Positions 25,801-37,800 of a stretch of DNA of 64,000 nt are shown piece by piece (the stretch's first letter is position 1; each line of letters starts with the position of its first letter). Origin of the DNA: Antedon bifida (lineage: Eukaryota > Echinodermata > Crinoidea > Comatulida > Antedonidae); contig OY727103.1 of the NCBI GenBank assembly GCA_963402885.1, positions 8,346,501 to 8,410,500 of the forward strand. Reading direction: 5' to 3'. Position numbers and translations under genes: made by a program. The notes under the pieces are model-generated. The model worked only from the letters and a program-made list of their open reading frames with translations. It made no database searches and had not been told where the DNA came from.

Positions 25801-28800
25801 TACAGCCAGACCAAACAGTTACTGTGTAATAGATAATAACAATCGTAAAATTTACATATGATACAAAATTTAATTAGCACAGCAGTTTCACATTAAATTA
25901 GAATTGTCTGACACGCAGCTAGATAATCCAGAGGTAGGAATCGGGTGGTTACAAGCTTTCAGGTTGTACAATGATGTATGGCCGTTAGAGCAATAACCAT
26001 TTTTGGTGATTTGCTACCATATAATAATAATTAATTATAATAAGATGTATTGGCCCCAAAATCATGAAAATAAAGTGTTATAAAGTCAGACTTTGAATAG
26101 ATCATTTTGCAGTTTTAATGAAATTATTCACTTCCATAAGAAAAAAAACACGAAAGAAAATAATGATTTCACTTATTCATTGTCTGGCAGACAATTTTCA
26201 AAGTGAATAACTATTACGTGACATTAAAATGACATATTCAACAAAAAATGTAAAATACTTATTTTTGTCAGGGCGACAATACATCTTCAACTACTTTTAT
26301 GCATGTTTTAATGGATATCTATTGGTCAAATAGATAATAAATTCGTATAAATAAACATAATATGTTGTGTCAGTGTCTTTGATGGTGAGTATAATATTTT
26401 AAATTACCATGTCTTTTGTTCGGATTTTATTAATTTTTATTTATTACCATATTTAATGATGTGGTGTGGTGTGATGTGATGTGGCCTATCCAGTTCTAGT
26501 GAAGGAAGGGCCCTCATTTGTTTGTTATGATCAGTGTCTGTGTAGTAGTGTAGTACACCGGGGTAACCTCATACTCGTATAGAAAGATGCACTACTTTCT
26601 GTAAAGTGCACGCAAGCTAGATGTGTACACTGGATCTACGGTTTATAGTCCTTATCACAGAAGACTCGTTCTACCACCAGAGTGAGCCTCGAACCCTTTC
26701 CGACGTTATGGCTACGGTTCCACTGTCTTAACCGCTCGGCCACTCACTCACTTTATTGGGGAGGGATTACAATAAAGGTGTACTTGTATCATTAATCAGA
26801 TTGCTTATCTGAGAGGGAATTTATTCAGAGCACGGCGTTTATTCAATAAATTAGGCCCTAGAGATATGTATCTTACAGTGGGGTGTTTCCATCCTATAAT
26901 TAATTCATAATCATGATGTTTATACATACATGTTATTGCAGCAAATAATTGTAGTTAAGTATAATAATAAACAAACAAATTAAAATAAAAGGGTTTGCTA
27001 GTGTATAATTATGCTATGAACGTAGGCTCAATCTATAATAGAACTAAGCCAAAATGTCCTCTCAAACTGTAAGTTCGATACTAGCGCCGTTCGAGATGGG
27101 GCACCTTTTAACTCTCCTCTATCCATATAACTAACAATTTGTACGAAAAATGTGTTTTTAGTCCAATTTCTTTGCAACTGCCAAATGCCAATTCTCGGCC
27201 ATTTTCCTTCGTCAAAATTAGATCACTCGGGTCAGTAGAAATATCGAGGCAGCACTCATGTGATGTGATCAGCGCAGCTGCAGTTTTAGTATAGCTATAG
27301 TATAGCTAGTTATAGTAGGCGTACAAAACTATAATCTATATTCTTTCTTTCTACCTCATGCACATCGCTCCTGCCAAACTTAATTGAGCACCCCTTTACC
27401 ATTTTTCCAAACACCAAATGCAGTGTTAACACTAGGCTAGGTTATGTTTCTTACTAATTACTATTCCAAAGCTGCTATAAGTCTAGGAAATAGCTGAATG
27501 CAGGATGATTCAGCCCAGGTGTGACGGGACGAATCGGCCCATTTTTAGGCCGATATAATATCTGGCTGGTAATTTCATTAGCTCCCGGTAGGTGTATGAT
27601 ATGAAATATTGTGAAGTACATTATGCTTACATTGTGTATTGTTATTTTTTGGTTGATTTTTAATTGTTCGTTTTATGTAATTTATTTGAAAATAATGTAA
27701 GTTATTGTATATAAGGAGGTACAAACAATAAGGATGAAGTTGCAATCATATTTACTTCTTTCTAATTTCGCCTACACTACCACAAGTAGTATTGCAATAG
27801 TAATACAATATTGTAAATACGTATTAACCATTTTTGGTCGCCATTTGAATCGAAATTTTCTTACTGTGAATGTGGTTACTGTTAGATATATAAACACATA
27901 TACAAAGAACATTCATTACTGTTACGGTGGGTAGGCGCTACTGCTGGATATATAAACATTTATTACTTGCAGTTGATTCTCAACGTTTGTATTAATTAAT
28001 AATTAGAAAAATATAACGTTGTAGTGGTGTATCGTTGCATATACGGATTACTTTTTGGGGTTACTGAATTGCATATTATTTTTACATATGACCTTTGACC
28101 TAGGTAAAAAAATGCATTTTTTCGGAAGGCCAACACATTGCACATAAATAAAACCAACAATTGCAGAAAGTTACAGTCATAAAAATGTATCTTTAATCGC
28201 ATGCAACGCGAATCTACGGCTCAATATGTCCGTCGATTGGTTGGTCGGTCGGTCGGACGCGAGTACAGCCATGTATATAGCCTTGTTCCTATTAAAAATA
28301 CCTTTAGCTTTAGTCATTTGGGGTAGAAACCTAGCGTCATTCAAATGGTTAAATAAAAAAAGAATACAGCATGCATATATTATTAAATTTCTTTCTTTCT
28401 TAAACTTCCTTCTAATATAAATGCTGTATAACGTATCTCTCAGCACTATACATCCAAACCGAAGATATGCCCCTGTCGGTAACCAGGGTTCGGTAGTAAA
28501 TTGAAACCTGGTGAGAACACGATTATCCCGGACTCGAGCGCCTCAAATCCTAGCAGGCCTAAGGAAACTGAAACTCATAAAGTGAATAGGTTTACTGTAC
28601 TCTTAAGTCAGGAAAGACAGAAAGTTTTTTTCCCTGTTCACACTTACAAATACTGTACTTTGATGTATTGGCTGATAGAACAAGGAAATGAATGAACGTT
28701 TCGGGCGAGTGGTACAATTCGACTTCTATATTTATATGCTATAGATGTTCAATTAATTCATCATATAACAGAATAATATACAATGTTAAACTGTATAACA

Positions 28801-31800
28801 TATATGTAATGTACACACAAATTTTGTAAATTTATTTATAGGGACAATTTTAGGCCAATCTGATGTTATTAGAATCGTCAATGTCATTTTCGGACGAATC
28901 TTCTGGTGGAGCAAGTGTGCTTTTTCAAGGTGTTGCATGGGTTATAAGGAAGTCTCGCTTCATGTTTGTTCGGAATGGCGATTTTGTTATCGGTGTCGTT
29001 CCGAGTCTTCCGGTCTCGGGTGTCAATATCATTTTGGAAATTGTTTGGCCGGAGAGTGACAGTAGAATCGGGTGTAAAATGTGTGTACAAAATTAATTAT
29101 CACACATGCTGCCATCATGTGAGGTAGCACAATATATGGCATAAAACCATAGATGTTATTCATGGTCTGTGATTGCTTGAGGTTTATTTTGATGACATTG
29201 TTGTAAGTTACATCACACCAAAACATTACATTTTTAAATAGGGTAAAAAATAGATAAATAAACATAATTTCGCCGACGTTAGGTGTAATCATATAACTTA
29301 TCTGTAGCCATATATTACCTTATTTAGTGCTGTTACGGATGCACCTTGCTTCGTTAGATAGTCTACTACTTCTAAGGTAGGTTCATTTGAACGCATGTAT
29401 TCATACAGCGGGGTGTTTCCGTCCTTTAAATAAATTATAATCATGACGTTTATACAAACAGTGTATTGCAGCAAATAAGTATAGTTAGATAATGATAAAT
29501 AATACACAAAGAAATTGAAATAAAAGGTTTTTCTTGTGCATATCCTGTGAACGTAGACCGAATTAAATCAATTGTCTCTTATATTGTAATTTTACAGAAT
29601 CATAAAAGAATTCATAATCGTGTAGTTTATGCATACAGGTTAACGTAAACATTGCTTTCTGTCATGATTCTAAATTCAGCTCTTTTATAATGACATGTCC
29701 ACATAAAACATAGTCAATATACCAATCTCACAATAACTGTAGGATCTTGTTTAATTACTACTAATTAATAATTATTGCAGCAAGTAACTCTAAATAACTT
29801 AATCAATTGTAATATGATATGAAATAAAGTGGATAAGATATTGTTGCGGTGCAGATCATACGTACGTTATAGGTGTAATCATAATAACTTATCTGTAACC
29901 CTATATTACCTTATTTAGTGCTGTTATTGAAGCACCTTGTTTCCTGAGATAGTTTACTACTTCTAAGGTAGGTTCATATAAACGCATGTATTCATGCAGC
30001 GGGGTGTTTCCGTCCTATAAAGAAATTATACATACAGGTTATTGCAGAAAATCACTTTAGTTATGCAATGATAAATGATACACAAATAAATTAAAATAAA
30101 AGGTTTTGCTGGTGCTTATGCTCTGAACGTAGACCGAATTATATCAATTGTCTGTGGATTCCCACATAAAACATAGTTGAATTGATAATTCATTCAATAA
30201 ATTATCTCTATTCCTATTACCTTATGCTATGTGATATGAAGATGTATTATTACATACTAATGAAGACGTACGTAAGGCAGCACTTAGTGGAGCACTGTGG
30301 GGCAGTGGTTAGAGCATTGGACTTGCAATCAAGAGGTTGCCGGTTCAAGCCCGGCCCGGTCACTGCGGTGTTGAGTCCTTGAGCAAGATTCTCTATCCAC
30401 ATTGTTCCTCCCCACCCAGGTGATAGAAATGGGTACCGGTATGTTAAAAGTACTGGGAAGGTAAATCAGACTCATTTGTGCGGGAGGAGTGGCGTACCCC
30501 CGCAAACATACACATTTAGTGGAGCCTGGCCCTAACGCTAAGGAAATGGAGATGGGCACCAAGGCCGTTAGCATTAGCTTAGGTTTCGACTTTACTACTT
30601 TACTTACGTAGGGCACTTTTCTCTCAAGTTCATTATAAATCATACGTACTTATTTTATACAATAAAACATTAAATTAAACAAAGGATGCGGATAATTAAA
30701 AAAACATATATTTTCATTTCCTATTTAGAGATTTAATCTTGGTACTACGAACGTTAGTGGTGTCCAACTGTATTTGCTTGCTGTAACCACTCTTGTGCAG
30801 GTATAGATTTATGAACAACATCATACTCGTGATCTGAGGTGTGTTTGAGTCCCACCCGATAATTACACAATGTTAGATCACGGGAATATATGTATATACT
30901 TTACCTTATTCTGTAATGTTGGAGATACACCAAGTTTAATGAGATTAGTCACTATTCCTAACGTAGGTTTAACATATCTACCACTTAGATGTATATGTAG
31001 AGCATTGCTTCCTTCCTAAAAAAATAAAAAATGTTATATTTTTAATAAATAAATATTTTTAAATCAAATTAATCGAAAGTCGCTAAAATGTATTATTTAT
31101 ATTAAGAGAAGTTGCATCATGTTAATAATAATTAACATATAGTACAATACCTTCTTACGTACGTTTGAAGGTAAAAAACGAAGCAAAATCTAATAATTAT
31201 TATTAGGCATACTATTACCAGTATACCATACTATTGCAATTTAAAATTTTTGTCAAATTACCTCTTTTGGTAATGTTGGTGATTCACCATTGGTTACCAG
31301 ACAGTACAATATCTCTAATTCAACATCATTACGCTCCAGATAAATATTTATCGGTGTGTATCCATTCTGTGAATAAATCATAAACATAAAATATAAGGAT
31401 TCTTATTCTTATTGTTAGACACTGATAACATGATTGATTGTTGTTGTTTTGTGGCTGATGCAATATGAATATTATAAGACATATTGTGTCTTATAAACGA
31501 ATATGAAAGTGGTGGTGTTAAAGCGCCTGATTTCAGATCACAGGTTAAATCTTTAAAAATATATTGGCCTAAAAGATATGATTCAAAGTGGAAATGTCTG
31601 CCAAACACGTATTTCAATAGAATAGGCCCAAAAGATATTATTGAAAACATATCATATATTGATAAGAAAAATGCTATTTTTAAAGCCATACCCGATTTCT
31701 ATAAATTTATACTATGTATTTTAGTCAAACTTAATAGTGGTATGACTAAACGTCAATTATGTTATGATGATATATTGCATCAACAACTTTGGTATAACAA

Positions 31801-34800
31801 AATGATTTTATACAATGACATGTCATTATTTTTTAGAAACTGGATAAGGTCAGGTGTGCGAAATATTAAGGATATTGTAATTGAGAATAGGTTCATTAAC
31901 GCAAATGAATTACTTGATATGCTTAGGTATAAATCAAACTGGATTGCTGAATGGCAAATTGTATTAAACGCAATTCCAAAAGAATGGAAAGAGAACATCT
32001 TTTTAAGGGATAAAAACCAGAAGCACTCAAAAACAACACACGTTCGATGTTTGATTATGAGTAGCAAACAAATATGTTCTTTCTTTATTAAGGAAAAATG
32101 TCTAGAACCATCCAAAAGTAAAACAAAATGGAAAACATATTTTAACATGGAGAACAATTGGTCTCTAACATGGAAAAGAAAAATTAAAAAATTAAAATTA
32201 AATTCACTATTTCAATCGACTATAACAGGGTTTTTTTTTAAAAAGTATTTAATCGTAAATGTTTTACTGTGTTTAGTGGTATATTATTGATAGGCCTATA
32301 AAACATTTAAAACAATATTTTGTTACTGAGTGGATAAAGAATATATTTAAAAATTGTTCTTCCCATCCTCTTCCCCATCCCTCAACTCTAATTTTTATAT
32401 ACAAAACACAAATTGGGTTTGATTAAATGAGTTCAAAAACAAATTTGGACTCATTTTTAAGACAAGTTTCTCCTTCGGAAGTAGGCCTAATTCCCAGGAT
32501 ACTAATTTTAGTTGACTACATTAATCATCGTGTCTATTTATTCGTTTCTGAAAACGACAATGTATTTATAGTCCTGCGGTACGTACATTTGAAATCGCCA
32601 GTTTTTTTACGCTGAAATGATTGTGTATTCGAGAACCAACTAGTATTACTAATTACATTAAGGAGATTTATTTTTTTATTTATTTATTTTTAAATTTAAT
32701 TTTTATATTTTATTTTTTAAATTATTTTGATTGCATAGATTTTCAAATATCAATAACACAATAAACGTCTATTATTTTAATATAATTACACAAACAAAAC
32801 AAAAACAAAGATAATGTACAGATGTACGGTATATTAATTATATTAACTAGATTTTTATTTTTTTGACTGCATAGATTTTCAAACATTCATTTTGCAGTGA
32901 GCACTAATATTATTTGCAATGACTCTGCAAATTTGTATTTAAAATTGCTGCTTTTAGAATTAAAACAAAATAGACACTTAACCCTTTGAATACGTGGCCC
33001 GTATCCCATACGGGGGTAATTTACTGTCCCAGGACGTGAGGCCTGTATATATAAGGATTACTTTTTGGGGTTACTGAATTGCATATTATTTTTACATTTC
33101 ACCTTTGACCTAGGTAAAAAATATATTATTTATTGAATAACATTATGTTATATCTACCTTTTCTAATCCGTATTTGAGGGCTATTTTAAATTATTTACTA
33201 ATTCAATGACATTCAGGTCTAGCGTAGGGCCTATCACAGTATAATTTGCAGACCACCCTATACAGTATAATATTTAGTATAGCCAAAGATATTTAATGAC
33301 TGATTAAATGCCGTAATAATCGAATATAAAAATCAAGAACAAAAATAATATATAAATAGTCTAACATCAAAATGTATGAATTGTTTAAAAAAAGGTGTAT
33401 ACAGAAATGAAAGTTATTATCCTTAGTAGCATTATCCATTATCGATAGAGGTGAGATTTTATGTTTCTTTTTAATAATCACATTATTTATTCTCTAAAAT
33501 GTTCAAAAATTCAAAAAATACTTTAAATAGTGTAAGACTATAACATTTTAGGCGTAATCGTTACAGTACCGTTTCGTGTGTGTTGTCAGTGCCATAATGT
33601 AATTCAATGTACATGCTTGTGCTCGAGAGAACTTACGAAAGAACAAACATCGAACCATGACATTAAATTGCCTGAAATTTATTTATATAATTAGCTTACT
33701 ATATAATTTATCAATAAACACATAAATCAGTTTTTACTGGGTAAATTACTGTTCAATATTCTATAAACTATGCTCACTCTTACATCGCGCGACTGAACAT
33801 TAGCCATCAAATAATGGAATGTTACAGATACACAATAAACCAATAAGATCACTTGCAATTAGTGACGAAACGCATATTCGCCGTTTATTGAGGCGCGCAA
33901 ACAGCAGTGTACGCGATGCGCGTTTTCCTCCCAAGAAGTGACGTATCGATATTCGACGGTCCGTGAGACGAATAATTATAATATCATACAATATTCGCCA
34001 AATTATAATTAAAATAATTAATTAATGAAATAAGATACGCAATTGATATTTGCATCAATTGTTCTTTAGAATAAATACTTTGAAAATATACAAAAACAAA
34101 TTTCGCGCCTAAATGACGATTCGCCGGTTCGTGTGACGGGTGACGAGTGACGGTATGATTAGAAATGATATCATAGAGCCTAGTTGCAGTGCTTGGAATT
34201 TTCCATGTGTATTCGTATAACTTCCAACGCAAGATAAATCTTATCCTTTTTGCACTGATTATCGGAACGTTAATATCTACTACAGATTCATATCTCATAC
34301 CGAGGATAGAGAACTGTAATGATCGTGTGTCTAGTGCTTTGTTTGACAGTAAGTTTGACCTGAAGTGTTACTGACTAATTACTTTAATATAACGTGTGAA
34401 AGAAGAGTCAGCAATCGATTATTATGATGTCATAATTGTTTCTACAAACACATGTCGTGTGACATGACATGTCTTCATTTATTTTTTTCATTCATTCAAT
34501 AACTGCTTTTAGAATTCGCAATAAATAATTATAAATAAGTAATACTAATATGAATGAGAGGTCATAAATGGAATAGAGATGTTTGCTGGAACCGATAATG
34601 TTTAATTAATACTGGCATGATATACCTATTATTGTATGTTACCTCATTTTGTGATGTTACTTGTGCGCCATTTAGTATGAGAAAAGTCACTATTTCTGTT
34701 GTAGGGTTGGAATATCGTAAATACGTATGTAGTGGAGTTTCTCCAAGGTAGAAAAAAATCATAATCATAATTATAGTTTATAAATATAAATTCCAGCTGT

Positions 34801-37800
34801 AATGAAATCATATTTTTCGGTCATGTCACATTGATAATGGTTGTCAATTCTACATTGTTATGACAAAAGTGTAAACAACAATACAAATCAGCTAAATTAA
34901 TTTGTACTTTATTTACAACACACCTGGCTTGTTACATATAACATGCCGTACTGACCAACGTCAACGCAACTAACAATCAGTCGACTTGAAAACCGGTACG
35001 CTTGCAAAACGTCCTAGTAAATACTGTTTTATTTCGTATTTATCTATCGTATTTGATTGAATAAAAAAGAAAATGTACGCCTTTATAAAATAGGACCCAA
35101 ATAAAATTATTTCAAGAGTTAATTATTATATTATATAAACAAACTTAAACAAACTAGACAGATAAATTAAAGTGCTACTATAATTGCAATACAATGTGTG
35201 AATTAATATTAATTGACTTTATGCAATGTAATATTGTTTCTAAAAATACATGTCGGTTATTGCATGTCTTTATTTCTTGTTTCATTTAATAACTGCTTCT
35301 AAACTTCGCAATAAATAAGTCAAAAATAATTAATATTAGTTATAAATTACTAGGACACCTACCCCCTAGACAGTTACCCCCCGGATGTTTACCACCCGGA
35401 CAACTACCCCCTTAGGACAACTACCCCCCGGACAACAACTTCCCGGACAACTACCCACTTAGGATAACAACCCCCCGGACAACTACCCCCCGGACAACTA
35501 CCCCCGGAAAACTACCCCCTTAGGACAACTACCCCCTTTATGATAACTACCCCCCGGGTAACTACCCCCCGGTCAACTACCCCCCGGTCAACTACCCCCT
35601 GGACAACTACCCCCTCCCTTAGGACTATATTTATGTTCAATCTTTTACTTTTGTTTACAATAATGAATAGTAATTCGTCAAAGTAACGAATTAAAATATA
35701 GTTATTAATTCCTATTATACACTGTTGCAGAGTCAGGTTGTTGAATGGTCTGGGTGGTAGTTGTCCGTCCGGGGAGTAGTTGTTCTAAAGGGATAGTTGT
35801 CTGGGTGGTAGTTGTCCAGGGGTTAGTTGTCCTACGGAGGTAGTTGTCCTAAAAGATTATTTGCCCTCGGAGTATTGTCCAGGTCCAGGAGGTAGTTGTC
35901 CTACGGGGGGGGGGGGTGTAATTGTCCGGGGCGTAATTGTTTCTAGTGGGTAATTGTCCGGGGGGTAGTTGTCCAGGGGTTAGTTGTCCTACGGAGGTAG
36001 TTGTCCTAAAAGATTATTTGCCCTCGGAGTATTGTCCAGGTTCAGGAGGTAGTTGTTCGCGGGGTAATTACCCGAGGGGGGGGGGGGGGTAATTTTCCGG
36101 GGGGTAATTGTTCCTAGGGGGTAATTGTTCCTAGGGGGTAATTGTCCGGAAGGTAGTTGTCCTAAGGTGGTAGTTGTCCGGGGGGTAGTTGTCCTAAAGG
36201 GGTAGTTGTCCTAAGGGGGTAGTTGTCCAGGTGGTGGTTGTCCGGGGGGTAGTTTTCCGGGGGGTAAATGTCCAGGGGGTGAATATCCGGATACGCTCTA
36301 ATGTTATATACAAAACACAAATTTGGTTTGTTTAAATGAAAGTTATTATCCTTAGTAGCATTATCCATTATCGATAGAGGTGACATTTTATGTTTCTTTT
36401 TAATAATCACATTATTTATTCTCTAAAATGTTCAAAAATTCAAAAAATACTTTAAATAGTGTAAGACTATAACATTTTAGGCGTAATCGTTACAGTACCG
36501 TTTCGTGTGTGTTGTCAGTGCCATAATGTAATTCAATGTACATGCTTGTGCTCGAGAGAACGTACGAAAGAACAAACATCGAACCATGACATTAAATTGC
36601 CTGAAATTTATTTATATAATTAGCTTACTATATAATTTATCAATAAACACATAAATCAGTTTTTACTGGGTAAATTACTGTTCAATATTCTATAAACTAT
36701 GCTCACTCTTACATCGCGCGACTGAACATTAGCCATCAAATAATGGAATGTTACAGATACACAATAAACCAATAAGATCACTTGCAATTAGTGACGAAAC
36801 GCATATTCGCCGTTTATTGAGGCGCGCAAACAGCAGTGTACGCGATGCGCGTTTTCCTCCCACGAATTGACGAATCGATATTCGACGGTCCGTGAGACGA
36901 ATAATTATAATATCATACAATATTCGCCAAATTATAATTAAAATAATTAATTAATGAAATAAGATACGCAATTGATATTTGCATCAATTGTTCTTTAGAA
37001 TAAATACTTTGAAAATATACAAAAACAAAATTCGCGCCTAAATGACGATTCGCCGGTTCGTGTGACGGGTGACGAGTGACGGTATGATTAGAAATGATAT
37101 CATAGAGCCTAGTTGCAGTGCTTGGAATTTTCCATGTGTATTCGTATAACTTCCAACAGAAGATAAATCTTATCCTTTTTGCACTAATTATCGGAACGTT
37201 AATATCTACTACAGATTCATATCTCATACCGAGGATAGAGAACTGTAATGATCGTGTGTCTAGTGCTTTGTTTGACAGTAAGTTTGACCTGAAGTGTTAC
37301 TGACTAATTACTTTAATATAACGTGTGAAAGAAGAGTCAGCAATCGATTATTATGATGTCATAATTGCTTCTACAAACGCATGTCGTGTGACATGACATG
37401 TCTTCATTTATTTTTTCATTCATTCAATAACTGCTTTTAGAATTCGCAATAAATAATTATAAATAAATAATACTAATATGAATGAGAGGTCATATAAATG
37501 GAATAGAGATGTTTGCTGGAACCGATAATGTTTAATTAATACTGGCATGATATACCTATTATTGTATGTTACCTCATTTTGTGATGTTACTTGTGCGCCA
37601 TTTAGTATGAGACAAGTCACTATTTCTGTTGTAGGGTTGGAATATCGTAAATACGTATGTAGTGGGGTGTCTCCAAGCTAGAAAAAAATCATAATCATAT
37701 AGTTTAATAAATATAAATTCCAGCTGTAATGAAATCATATTTTTCGGTCATGTCACATTGATAATGATTGTCAATTCTACATTGTTATGACAAAAGTGTA

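Larger units (their letters stand above)
29150..31400 (+). repeat. Segmental duplication, copy 2 (ankyrin cassette)
   Basis: It matches 22550-25200. It carries the ankyrin exons at 29319, 29910, 30905 and 31262 and, unlike copy 1, an inserted SINE at ~30285-30605. Confidence 0.7.

Noticed and set aside
26690..26755. Possible tRNA-Ser/Leu gene on the minus strand
   Set aside because: No matching acceptor stem, and a SINE body follows; it fits a tRNA-derived SINE better.
30285..30360. Possible tRNA gene
   Set aside because: Box A and box B are good but the acceptor stem does not close and a SINE core follows.
33800..34298. Paired minus-strand ORFs (63 and 104 residues) repeated at 36729-37227
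   Set aside because: They are conserved only because the 1.69-kb block is a recent duplication; no domain or splice pattern supports coding.
35349..36295. Possible CRISPR array
   Set aside because: Units are contiguous and imperfect, with no unique spacers, and the context is eukaryotic.
36162..36410. Proline/tyrosine-rich ORF with PPDNYP-like repeats (also 38117-38323)
   Set aside because: It is a read-through of the GGGGTAGTTGTCC minisatellite; its regularity comes from the repeat.
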